Part shown: positions 1-6,424 of the stretch, piece after piece
Layout of the letters: the number at the start of each line of letters is the position of its first letter
How positions within the stretch are numbered: position 1 is the stretch's first letter
Source of the DNA: Hyphomicrobiaceae bacterium
GTDB lineage: Bacteria > Pseudomonadota > Alphaproteobacteria > Rhizobiales > Hyphomicrobiaceae
Direction: 5' to 3'
Assembly (NCBI GenBank): GCA_020442225.1
Contig: JAGRKR010000111.1
Span: 1,729-9,179, forward strand
DNA: 7,451 nt
Notes under the pieces: generated by a model
The model's input: the letters and a program-made list of their open reading frames with translations, nothing else
What the model was told of the DNA's origin: nothing
Databases searched by the model: none
Position numbers and translations under genes: made by a program

Positions 1-825
1 GGCGGGGAATTTGTTGAGCGCATAGACGCCGGCGCTCATGGAGTTGCGGGTCGTGTCGTTGCCGCCGACGATGAGCAGGATGACGTTGCCGAGATATTCC
101 ATCGGCGGCATGTCGCGCATCTCGGGCGAGTGCGCCATCATGGAGATGAAGTTGTTGCGCGGCGGCTCCTTGATGCGCTCGTCCCACAGCGCCTTGAAAT
201 AGGCGTAGCACTCGAGCATCTCGGCTTCGCGGCTCGCCTCGTCGGCGACGATGCCGGATTCGGGAATGGCCATGGAGACGTTCGACCAGCGGGTCAGTTT
301 GCGCCGTTCCTCCCAGGGAAACTCGAAGAGCATGGCCAGGGTCTGCGTCGTGATTTCGATCGAGACGCGGTCGACCCAGTCGAGCTCCTTGCCTCGCGGC
401 AGGTCGTCGAGGATGTCACCGACGCGCTTGCGGATGATCGGCTCCATTCCGGCGAGGCTGCCTGGAGAGACGACGGGCATGACGGACTTGCGCTGGACGG
501 TGTGCTTGGGCGGGTCCATGGCCATGAAGCGGTCGCGTCGAAAGGATTCACGGCCGTCGATGAGCGTCGGGCCGCCGAGCTTTGCCTCGGACGAAAAGAT
601 GCGGTGATGCGTGTCGACATGCATGATGTCGTGGTAGCGGGTGACCGACCAGTAGCTGCCGAAGCGGCTTTCGGGGCAGAAGTGGACCGGTTCCTCCCTG
701 CGCAGGCGCTCGAAGTAGGGCCAGCACGCGTCGTGCTCGAAGAGGCCGGGGTCGGCGACATCGAAAGCGGAGAGCGGTGTCGCATAGGCCTTGGCCCGCA
801 AGGCCTCCCTGTCGACGCTTCCCAC
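1..825 (-). CDS. CYP153-family cytochrome P450 (alkane/fatty-acid terminal hydroxylase type), partial: C-terminus beyond left edge
   Basis: Reading leftward from a GTG at 825 gives 275 uninterrupted codons that run off the window. Seen: a C-helix segment MAMDPPKHTVQRK (residues 101-113) and an I-helix oxygen-activation motif LIVGGNDTTRNSM (residues 251-263). Between them, residues 151-185 carry VDRVSIEITTQTLAMLFEFP followed by WEERRKLTRWSNV. From knowledge of the family, the MDPPKH..QRK block and GGNDTTRNSM are characteristic of bacterial CYP153 enzymes: soluble, cytoplasmic P450s that hydroxylate the terminal carbon of medium-chain alkanes, fatty acids or related compounds, using a ferredoxin and ferredoxin reductase. 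The ExxR and heme-cysteine motifs would lie beyond position 1, so an intact active site cannot be confirmed. The N-terminus is short, like CYP153A6-type proteins rather than those with a long leader. No redox partner genes are in view. Substrate cannot be read from the sequence. Family assignment is firm; the exact subfamily is not. Confidence 0.92.
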   Translation of the reverse strand, partial: MGSVDREALRAKAYATPLSAFDVADPGLFEHDACWPYFERLRREEPVHFCPESRFGSYWSVTRYHDIMHVDTHHRIFSSEAKLGGPTLIDGRESFRRDRFMAMDPPKHTVQRKSVMPVVSPGSLAGMEPIIRKRVGDILDDLPRGKELDWVDRVSIEITTQTLAMLFEFPWEERRKLTRWSNVSMAIPESGIVADEASREAEMLECYAYFKALWDERIKEPPRNNFISMMAHSPEMRDMPPMEYLGNVILLIVGGNDTTRNSMSAGVYALNKFPA

Positions 826-831
826 GGCACA

Positions 832-838
832 TCTCCTT
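832..838 (-). promoter_or_regulatory. Ribosome binding site fixing the GTG start of the P450 gene
   Basis: On the minus strand AAGGAGA lies six bases upstream of the GTG at 825. This strong Shine-Dalgarno supports GTG as start in the frame that encodes the P450. A second GTG at 830, in another frame, opens only a serine/arginine-rich shadow ORF. Confidence 0.75.
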
Positions 839-851
839 TTGTCTCGTCGTG

Positions 852-869
852 CGGTGCGCGGCCGCACCG
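852..869. repeat. Perfect inverted repeat in the divergent P450/TTC38-like intergenic region
   Basis: Arms CGGTGCG (852-858) and CGCACCG (863-869) flank a four-base CGGC centre, 26 bases upstream of the P450 start codon. It could be an operator for a dimeric repressor of the P450 gene or a leader-RNA hairpin. There is no second copy in the window and no regulator gene next to it, so the role is inference only. GC-rich DNA produces such palindromes by chance at an appreciable rate. Confidence 0.4.
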
Positions 870-1012
870 TCCGCCCGCTCGACCTCTCCGGGCCGAGCTG
901 CTGGCGCCGCGCCGCCTCTAGGAATACCATTTGCGGCGCGCCGGTCGAAGAGGCAGCTCGCTCCTGTCCTCTGGTACGGCAGTCCATCCGCCGTCGAGGC
1001 GCGAAGAGGTCC

Positions 1013-1016
1013 GAGG
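1013..1016 (+). promoter_or_regulatory. Ribosome binding site of the TTC38-like gene
   Basis: GAGG lies six bases before the ATG at 1023. The frame is open upstream to about 777, but that extension overlaps the P450 start and reads as a proline/arginine-rich stretch without domain character. The ATG at 1023 is therefore preferred. Confidence 0.6.
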
Positions 1017-1022
1017 TCGAGC

Positions 1023-2315
1023 ATGTTTGACAATCAGGGGCTGCCGGTCACGGCGGAGAGCGCGCCGGCGCTCGCGGCCTTCCGGGACGCGATGACGGAT
1101 TGGCTGGACTACCGGCTGACGGCGATGCCCAAGCTCAAGGACGCCCTCGAGCGCGACCCCGGCTTCTGTCTGGCGCATTGCCTGCGCGGCTATATGCTCA
1201 TGATGTACAACTCGCGCAAGTTCCACGGTGCGGCTCGCTCGGCGCTGGAGAGTGCGCGGGCGGCGCAGGAGGGTGTCAGCGCGCGCGAGCGCATGCACCT
1301 CGCGGCCCTGGCGCATTGGCTCGAGGGCGATCCCCAGCATGCCTGCTCGCAATGGGAGGCCATCCTCGTCGCCCATCCCCTGGACATCCTGGCGCTGCGC
1401 CTGCACCACTTCGTCAGCTTCTGGATGGGGCGCTCGCACCAGCTCATCGCCGTGCCCGCCTCCGTCCATCCCGCCTGGGGCAGGGAGGTGGAGAACTACG
1501 GCAACGTTCTCGGCATGATGGCGTTCGGACTCGAGGAGATCGGCCAGTACCGCGAGGCCGAGCGCTTCGGCCGCGAGGCCGTCGCCTGCAACCCCGGCGA
1601 TCTCTGGGCCATCCACTCGGTGGCGCACGTGCTCGAATCGCAGCGGCGGCACAAGGATGGTCTCGCCTGGCTCGATTTCCCGCTCGACCAGTGGGACGAC
1701 CGCAATCCTTTTCGTGGCCATCTGTGGTGGCATCGCGGGCTCTACCTCATGGAGGCGAAGCAGCTCGACGACGCGTTGGCGCTCTACGATCGGGCGATCT
1801 ACGACACCAGGTCGGACTTCTACCTCGACATCCAGAACGCTGCGGCGTACCTGGCGCGGCTCGAGTTCCTCGGGCTCGCCGTCGGGGATCGCTGGCAGGC
1901 GCTCGCGGACCATGCCGCCGCGGCCAAGGGCGATCACGTGCTCGTTTTCACCGATATGCACAACGTCATCTCGCTGGCGCGGGCCGGCCGCTTCGCCGAG
2001 GCGCACGATTTCATCGCGTCGATGCAGGCGGCCGCCAAGGGAGAGACGCACGTCGCGCACGTCTTGCGCCGCGTCGGGATTGCGATCACGCAGGCGCTGC
2101 TCGCCTTCGAGGAGGGGGACTACGCCACGGCTGCCGATGCGATGCTGCTGTCGAGGCCGAGCCTGATCGAGGTCGGAGCCAGTCATGCGCAACGCGATCT
2201 CGTCTCCCTCTACGCCATCGAAGCGGCCCGCAGGTCGGGCAAGCGGGCGCTGCTCGACCACCTGACGCAGGAGCGGGAGTTCATGTCACGCATCGGCAGA
2301 GCCGACATCGCCTGA
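1023..2315 (+). CDS. TTC38-like tetratricopeptide repeat protein
   Basis: Complete 430-residue protein with no signal peptide or membrane segment, so probably cytoplasmic. It is built of antiparallel helix pairs with TPR spacing, for example around residues 165-192 (AFGLEEIGQYREAERFGREA) and 236-262 (WHRGLYLMEAKQLDDALALY). Conserved-looking blocks typical of the TTC38 family are DLWAIHSVAHVLESQ (193-207), the HLWWHRGLY block (233-241) and TDMHNVISLARAGR (310-323). From family knowledge, TTC38 homologues of about 430-470 residues occur in many bacteria and in animals, and their biochemical role is unknown; TPR surfaces usually bind proteins. It is divergently transcribed from the P450 gene across 197 bases and converges on the FAD/GcvT oxidoreductase. 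No co-directional partner follows it. Family call is confident; function is not known. Confidence 0.88.
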   Translation: MFDNQGLPVTAESAPALAAFRDAMTDWLDYRLTAMPKLKDALERDPGFCLAHCLRGYMLMMYNSRKFHGAARSALESARAAQEGVSARERMHLAALAHWLEGDPQHACSQWEAILVAHPLDILALRLHHFVSFWMGRSHQLIAVPASVHPAWGREVENYGNVLGMMAFGLEEIGQYREAERFGREAVACNPGDLWAIHSVAHVLESQRRHKDGLAWLDFPLDQWDDRNPFRGHLWWHRGLYLMEAKQLDDALALYDRAIYDTRSDFYLDIQNAAAYLARLEFLGLAVGDRWQALADHAAAAKGDHVLVFTDMHNVISLARAGRFAEAHDFIASMQAAAKGETHVAHVLRRVGIAITQALLAFEEGDYATAADAMLLSRPSLIEVGASHAQRDLVSLYAIEAARRSGKRALLDHLTQEREFMSRIGRADIA

Positions 2316-2357
2316 GGCGTGCACGGCGACGCGCCTTGCTTCGATGGTGCGGGGCGC

Positions 2358-2377
2358 ACGGCGTCGAGCGCCGCCGT
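2358..2377. terminator. GC-rich hairpin between convergent genes, possible terminator
   Basis: Arms ACGGCG (2358-2363) and CGCCGT (2372-2377) face each other across eight bases. A shorter alternative is CGGCG (2359-2363) with CGCCG (2369-2373). It abuts the stop codon of the minus-strand oxidoreductase and lies 42 bases after the stop of the TTC38-like gene, where a bidirectional terminator would be expected. There is no T-tract on either side, so intrinsic termination is uncertain. Confidence 0.35.
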
Positions 2378-4831
2378 TCAGGACTTCACGCGCGTGCTCG
2401 CCGGGTCGTACATCGGGCGCAGTGACACGATCGCCGGCACCCGCCTGCCGGCCACCGCGATCTCGTAGTGCCCCGACAGCACGAAGTCGCTGTCGACGCC
2501 CTCCGCGTTGTTGACGTAGCCGAGACCGACGGCGCCGCCGAGCGTGTGACCGTACATGCCCGAGGTGAGGTAGCCGACCAGGCGGTCGTCGCGATAGATC
2601 GGCTCGGCATGATAGAGGAGCGGCTCGGGGTCCTTCAGCAGGAATTGCGCGAGGCGCTTGGTGACGCCGCGCTCCTTCTGGCGCAGCACGGCGTCACGCC
2701 CCAGGAAGTCCGGCTTTTCCGTCTTCACGGCAAAGCCGAGGCCCGCCTCGATCGGGGTCTCCTCGTCGGAGATGTCGTGGCCCCAATGCCGGTAGGCCTT
2801 CTCGATGCGCAGCGAGTTCATGGCGTGCAGGCCGACCGGCCGCAGGCCGTGCGCCGCGCCGGCGGCCATGATCACTTCGAGGGTGTGTGCCGCGAACTCC
2901 GTGGGAACATAGAGCTCCCAGCCGAGCTCGCCGACGTAGGTGATGCGTGAGGCACGCACGAGCCCGTAGCCGAGCTCGATCTCGCGCGAGTGTGCGAAAG
3001 GGAAGGCGGCGTTCGAGAGATCGTCCGGCGTCAGACCCTGCAGCAGCGCGCGGCTTTCGGGTCCCATGACGCCGAGCACGGCATAGGCCGAGGTCACGTC
3101 GGTCGCGATGCAGTGCGCATCGGCCGGGGTGTTCCGGCGCAGCCAGTCGAGGTCGCGAACCTGGCTGGCGGCAGCGGTGACCACCAGAAAGTCGTCTTGG
3201 CCAAGTCGCGTGACCGTGACGTCGGCCTCGATGCCGCCCGCCGGGTTCAGCCACTGGGTATAGACGATGCGGCCGGGTGCCACAGCCACGTCGTTGGCAG
3301 AGATCCGGTTCAAGACGCGCTCCGCATCGCGCCCCTGCACGCGCAGCTTGGAGTAGGACGACTGGTCGATGATGCCGACGCCGGTGCGCACGGCTGCATG
3401 CTCGGCCGCGGAGTGCTCGAACCAGTTCTGGCGCTTGTAGGAATACTCGTAATGCGGCGTGCTGCCGGCGTTCGCGAACCAGTTGGCGCGCTCCCAGCCG
3501 GCGAGCTCGCCGAAGCAGGCGCCGTGAGCCTTCCAGGTCTCGTGAAAGGGCGTGCGACGCACCCCGCGAGCCGTGCGGTACTGATAGAAGGGCCAGTGCA
3601 TCGCATAGAGCAGGCCCAGCGTTTCCGATACGCGGTCGTGCAGGAACTTGCGGTTGCGCATGAAGGGCGGATTGCGGCGGACGTCGAGGCTGGTGTAGTC
3701 GGCGTCCGGAGCACCGTTCATGATCCACGGGGCCATGATCTTGCCGACGCCGGCGGCGGAGACGATGCCCATGGAGTTGAGGCCGGCTGCGACGAACAGG
3801 CCGTCGAGTTCCGGTACCCGGCCGAGATGCTGGCGATCGTCGGGCGTGAAGCTCTCCGGTCCCGAGAAGAAGGTCTGGATTCCAGCCTCCGCCAGGGCCG
3901 GCATGCGCCGGGTCGCCATCTCCAGGATCGGCGCGAAGTGATCGAAGTCGTCGGGGAGCTGATCGAAGCAGAAGTCCTCGCGGATTCCCTCCATGCCCCA
4001 CGGCTTGGCGTCCGTCTCGAAAGCGCCGAGCAGGATCTTGCCGGCGTCCTCCTTGTAGTAGGCGCTGCCGTCGAAGTCGCGCACGACGGGCAGCTTCGGT
4101 GTGACGCCGGCGAACGGCTCGGTGACGATGTAGAAGTGCTCGCAGGCGTGGAGCGGCACGCTGACGCCGACCGTGTGCGCGAGATCGCGGGTCCACATGC
4201 CCGCGGCCAGCACGACCTTGCGGGCCTTGATCGTTCCCTTGTCCGTGACGACGCCCGTCACGTGCTCCCGGTCGGTGAGGATACGCGTGACCTTGGTCTG
4301 CTCCAGGATCAGCGCGCCGCGCATGCGCGCGCCCTTGGCCAGGGCCTGGGTGATGCCGACGGGGTTCGCCTGTCCGTCCGTCGGAATGTAGAGCCCGCCC
4401 ACGAGGTCGCCGACCTCGATCAGTGGGTGATGCTCCCTGATGCCCTGCGGCCCCACGACCTCGACGCCGAGCCCGAACACTTTGGCCATGTCGGCGCGCC
4501 GAAGCAGCTCTTCCATGCGCTCGTGTGTGGCAGCCAGCGACAGCGAGCCGTTGACCTTGAAGCCCGTGGCCTGACCGGTCTCCTCCTCGAGGGTCTGGTA
4601 GAGCTCGGCGGCGTATTTCGCGAGCCGGGCAATGTTGAGGTTGTCGCGGAGCTGGCCGATGAGGCCGGCCGCATGCCAGGTCGTGCCGCAGGTGAGTTGC
4701 TTGCGCTCGAGCAGCACCACGTCGCTGACGCCGAGCTTCGTCAGGTGGTAGGCGATGCCGCAACCGATGACGCCGCCGCCGACGATGACGACCTGGGCCT
4801 CGCTCGGCAGGGATGGGGAGGGTGTGCTCAT
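2378..4831 (-). CDS. FAD-dependent oxidoreductase fused to GcvT domain (dimethylglycine/sarcosine dehydrogenase type)
   Basis: Complete 817-residue protein. Residues 14-34 form an FAD Rossmann motif (VVIVGGGVIGCG, GxGxxG at 18-23). CGTTWHAAGL at 48-57 holds His53, which matches the histidine that covalently binds FAD in dimethylglycine and sarcosine dehydrogenases. The DAO-type domain extends to about 375. A linker with ARGVRRTPFHE and GWERANWF (421-452) is typical of this family. The C-terminal half is the GcvT fold: GGIEADVTVTRL with Asp537 at the expected tetrahydrofolate-site aspartate, TYVGELGWEL (631-640), LRIEKAYRHWG (674-684), and a GcvT_C barrel to the end. Known chemistry: oxidation of an N-methyl amine to an imine, with transfer of the one-carbon unit to tetrahydrofolate. 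Length is close to relatives of about 800-870 residues. The substrate (dimethylglycine, sarcosine, or another methylated amine) cannot be decided. The ATG at 4831 has no strong Shine-Dalgarno, which may mean translational linkage to the upstream gene. Confidence 0.93.
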   Translation of the reverse strand: MSTPSPSLPSEAQVVIVGGGVIGCGIAYHLTKLGVSDVVLLERKQLTCGTTWHAAGLIGQLRDNLNIARLAKYAAELYQTLEEETGQATGFKVNGSLSLAATHERMEELLRRADMAKVFGLGVEVVGPQGIREHHPLIEVGDLVGGLYIPTDGQANPVGITQALAKGARMRGALILEQTKVTRILTDREHVTGVVTDKGTIKARKVVLAAGMWTRDLAHTVGVSVPLHACEHFYIVTEPFAGVTPKLPVVRDFDGSAYYKEDAGKILLGAFETDAKPWGMEGIREDFCFDQLPDDFDHFAPILEMATRRMPALAEAGIQTFFSGPESFTPDDRQHLGRVPELDGLFVAAGLNSMGIVSAAGVGKIMAPWIMNGAPDADYTSLDVRRNPPFMRNRKFLHDRVSETLGLLYAMHWPFYQYRTARGVRRTPFHETWKAHGACFGELAGWERANWFANAGSTPHYEYSYKRQNWFEHSAAEHAAVRTGVGIIDQSSYSKLRVQGRDAERVLNRISANDVAVAPGRIVYTQWLNPAGGIEADVTVTRLGQDDFLVVTAAASQVRDLDWLRRNTPADAHCIATDVTSAYAVLGVMGPESRALLQGLTPDDLSNAAFPFAHSREIELGYGLVRASRITYVGELGWELYVPTEFAAHTLEVIMAAGAAHGLRPVGLHAMNSLRIEKAYRHWGHDISDEETPIEAGLGFAVKTEKPDFLGRDAVLRQKERGVTKRLAQFLLKDPEPLLYHAEPIYRDDRLVGYLTSGMYGHTLGGAVGLGYVNNAEGVDSDFVLSGHYEIAVAGRRVPAIVSLRPMYDPASTRVKS

Positions 4832-4901
4832 GCTGGTCTGCGCTCTGCTCTCTGGGATGAGGCGGTGACTGTCGCGGGATGCTCGTCGGACGCTCTACCC
4901 G

Positions 4902-5654
4902 TCAGATGACGCGCTCGACGGCGATGCAGCGGCAGTCCATCTCGTATTCGAGCTCGACGATCGGCGGACGGGCATAGTGCCACGTGAGCCCGCACCGGGC
5001 GGCCCCGCGCATCACGATCTCCCGCTCGAGGAAGGGGTGGATGTCGTGGGCCGTATAGACCTGCGCTGCCGTGGCCTCCGCCCAGCCAAACCCCAATGCG
5101 CCCATGCGCCGTTCCATCTCGGCGACGACGAAGCGGGCCTTCTCGGTGAGCGCGCCCGTCGAGACGTCGCCGCGGCGCACGATGTGGTCCCGATAGTTGG
5201 CGCGGCCCTCGGGCGCTTCGCCGCTGCCGGCGATGTGGAAGGACGGCGCGGCGATGTCGTCCGGCACGGTGATCGTGAAAGCGTGGAAGGCGGGTTCAGC
5301 GGGCTTTTCCAGGATGGGGCAGACGTTCGAGCGTGCGACCGGGTTGGTGCGGCTGGCCTCGTCGTAGATGCGCCACTTCGCCAGCGTGCCGACGTAGATC
5401 TCGTTGAAGGCGCGAAAGCCGGCTTCGGTGAAGGGCTCCGGCGAGCGCAGTTCACACGCAGCGAATGCCGTCAGCGGGCGTCCCAGCGAGGCGAGCGTCG
5501 CCGCGATGCACTCGAAGCCCGCCGCGAGCGGCACGGGGCGGTGGAACATGAAGCGCTCCAGCCGAAAGCCGGGCAAGGCCGCCACGCCGGCGGAGTACTG
5601 GAAGACACCGGGAACGTAGTAATAGTTGCCGGCGTCGAAACGGATGATCGTCAT
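4902..5654 (-). CDS. Tandem RidA/YjgF-like protein, probable imine/enamine-handling partner of the downstream oxidoreductase
   Basis: Complete 250-residue protein with no signal peptide or membrane segment. It reads as two RidA-like halves. In half one (about 15-131), FTEAGFRAFNEIYVGTL is followed by PVARSNVCPIL (105-115) and a terminal strand FHAFTITVP, echoing the RidA pattern in which PARS precedes the last strands. In half two (about 138-248), a long helix TEKARFVVAEMERRMGALG is followed by AARCGLTW (218-225) and VELEYEMDCRCIAVE. Arg108 and Arg220 sit where RidA's substrate-carboxylate-binding arginine is found. Known: RidA hydrolyses reactive 2-imino/enamino acids; related double-domain YjgF-like folds include chorismatases. 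It lies 70 bases upstream of the FAD/GcvT gene on the same strand, suggesting an operon. GGAG lies ten bases before the ATG. The fold is inferred from motif pattern alone, the subfamily is not recognised, and catalytic activity is uncertain. Confidence 0.62.
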   Translation of the reverse strand: MTIIRFDAGNYYYVPGVFQYSAGVAALPGFRLERFMFHRPVPLAAGFECIAATLASLGRPLTAFAACELRSPEPFTEAGFRAFNEIYVGTLAKWRIYDEASRTNPVARSNVCPILEKPAEPAFHAFTITVPDDIAAPSFHIAGSGEAPEGRANYRDHIVRRGDVSTGALTEKARFVVAEMERRMGALGFGWAEATAAQVYTAHDIHPFLEREIVMRGAARCGLTWHYARPPIVELEYEMDCRCIAVERVI

Positions 5655-5699
5655 GGCTTTTCGGCTCCAAGTCGCAAGTGGGGTGTGGGCACTGCCGCG

Positions 5700-5873
5700 T
5701 TACTCCATTGACGCGTGCGAACCGACACCAATGGGTTTCGCCGGCGCCTGTCCAGGTGAGGGGGCGATCGACGGATCGAGCTTGCTCGCGTCGGCGGGAG
5801 TGCGCAAGTCCGCAACGCCGTCTCGCCACTCGGCATCGTCCCATCGATCCGCGAATGTCGTTTTCGGGGCCAT
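5700..5873 (-). CDS. Possible small hypothetical protein, 57 residues
   Basis: An ATG at 5873 opens 57 codons ending in TAA, 45 bases upstream of the RidA-like gene and co-directional with it. The product is hydrophilic and acidic at its N-terminus (FADRWDDAEWRDGVADLR, residues 7-24) with a proline/alanine-rich C-terminal half. Its composition is more protein-like than the arginine/proline-rich competing frames, and third positions are mostly G or C. Against it: no Shine-Dalgarno precedes the ATG, the frame is open further upstream without a start, and no family is recognised. It may be a real short gene, the tail of a decayed gene, or chance. Confidence 0.33.
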   Translation of the reverse strand: MAPKTTFADRWDDAEWRDGVADLRTPADASKLDPSIAPSPGQAPAKPIGVGSHASME

Positions 5874-5875
5874 GA

Positions 5876-5881
5876 TGTCAA
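5876..5881 (-). promoter_or_regulatory. Candidate -35 element for the minus-strand operon
   Basis: On the minus strand the hexamer TTGACA matches the sigma-70-type -35 consensus exactly. At 16-17 base spacing the candidate -10 sequences (GACATT, ACATTC) are poor. If real, transcription would start inside the possible 57-codon ORF and give the RidA-like gene a leader of roughly 200 bases, which would argue against that small ORF. Weak call. Confidence 0.22.
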
Positions 5882-5938
5882 TGCGTCGGGCAAAATTGCG
5901 CTGCCAACAGAAGACTGTCGCAGAAAAGTCGAATGCGC

Positions 5939-5997
5939 AATTTCCGTCGTGCGGGCGGGCCAGGGGTTCGGGGTTGGGCGGCGCGACGGAACGTCGC
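5939..5997 (+). repeat. Diverged direct repeat, copy A, with hairpin
   Basis: AATTTCC, three bases, then GTGCGGGCGGGC (5939-5960), followed after 22 bases by a perfect hairpin GCGACG-GAA-CGTCGC (5983-5997). Copy B has the same order of elements: AATTTCC, one base, GTGCGGGCGGGC, then a GCGACAGAAC hairpin. Homology of the two copies is inferred; the GC-rich part could recur by chance. Confidence 0.4.
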
Positions 5998-6062
5998 TCG
6001 CAGCATGGTGGGGACGCCTTGACAGGTTTCGCTGCCTTGGGCAGTTAGCGCGCGGCGCATGA

Positions 6063-6082
6063 CCGACGGCCGAGGCCGTTGG
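6063..6082. repeat. Hairpin with 8-bp stem
   Basis: Arms CCGACGGC (6063-6070) and GCCGTTGG (6075-6082) pair with one G-U and enclose a CGAG tetraloop. No T-tract follows and no gene ends nearby, so a terminator role is not supported. It could be part of a structured leader or a small RNA, which cannot be judged from one sequence. Confidence 0.4.
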
Positions 6083-6284
6083 CGGTCCGATGATCGGCCT
6101 TCGGGCAGGCCACCGGGCCAACTGCCGAGCTTCAGCGAAATGCTGCGTCTGGCTTTCGCGGCGTCCGAATGAAAACGCCCGGGGCAGGCTTGCAATCGCG
6201 AGTTTCCAGAATCGCAATCTGCACGCAGGGCGGGGGATGCCGAGTTGAGGGTGCGGCGCGTGCAGTTCGCCTTTCCGAAACTCG

Positions 6285-6321
6285 AATTTCCAGTGCGGGC
6301 GGGCGAAGCGACAGAACTTCG
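6285..6321 (+). repeat. Diverged direct repeat, copy B, with hairpin
   Basis: AATTTCC, one base, GTGCGGGCGGGC (6285-6304), then inverted arms CGAAG (6304-6308) and CTTCG (6317-6321). Compared with copy A it lacks about 20 bases between the GC-rich word and the hairpin, while the GCGAC-RGAAC-KTCG core is retained. It lies about 100 bases upstream of the start of the exported-protein gene. Confidence 0.4.
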
Positions 6322-6424
6322 TTCCTCGGGCCGTCACGACCCTGCCCGGCCAGTTTGTCGAAATGTGTCGTCGGCCGTGTGCCAGCAGGCTAGCATCGCC
6401 ATAGCAATCGAATGGAGCCAGACA

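Larger units (their letters stand above)
5874..6424. other. Gene-free stretch with diverged repeats and hairpins
   Basis: No reading frame here looks like a convincing gene on either strand. The longest minus-strand frames are rich in Arg, Pro and Ser, lack recognisable motifs, and run antisense through the neighbouring exported-protein gene. The stretch contains a diverged direct repeat (5939-5997 and 6285-6321), a strong hairpin (6063-6082) and recurring GARTTTCCAG-like words near 6199 and 6284. It also holds the regulatory sequence for the plus-strand gene at 6425, although no clear -10/-35 pair was found. It may be a decayed gene or an untranslated structured region. Confidence 0.5.

Noticed and set aside
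130..921. Long plus-strand ORF opposite the P450 gene
   Set aside because: Antisense shadow of a clearly recognisable P450; no motifs, and typical of GC-rich coding DNA read from the other strand.
915..930. Possible -10 elements (TATTCC on minus, TACCAT on plus) between the divergent genes
   Set aside because: Neither has a convincing -35 partner at 16-18 bases.
918..2261. 447-codon minus-strand ORF opposite the TTC38-like gene
   Set aside because: Arg/Glu/Val-rich with no domain; the plus-strand frame has recognisable family blocks and a Shine-Dalgarno.
1100..2425. 441-codon plus-strand ORF overlapping the TTC38-like gene in another frame
   Set aside because: Extremely rich in Arg, Ala, Gly and Pro; an out-of-frame shadow of the real gene.
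2990..4909. 639-codon plus-strand ORF opposite the FAD/GcvT gene, and a 689-codon minus-strand ORF (2694-4763) in another frame
   Set aside because: Both are shadows kept open by third-position GC bias; the 817-residue frame holds all FAD and GcvT motifs.
4977..5711. 244-codon plus-strand ORF opposite the RidA-like gene
   Set aside because: Low-complexity Arg/Gly/Ala composition; the opposite strand encodes the more protein-like product with a Shine-Dalgarno.
6019..6024. Plus-strand CTTGACA as a -35 element for the exported-protein gene
   Set aside because: The hexamer is perfect, but no acceptable -10 lies 16-19 bases downstream and the start codon is about 400 bases away.
6391..6396. TAGCAT as a -10 box upstream of the exported-protein gene
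   Set aside because: Only four of six positions match and there is no -35 at the right distance.
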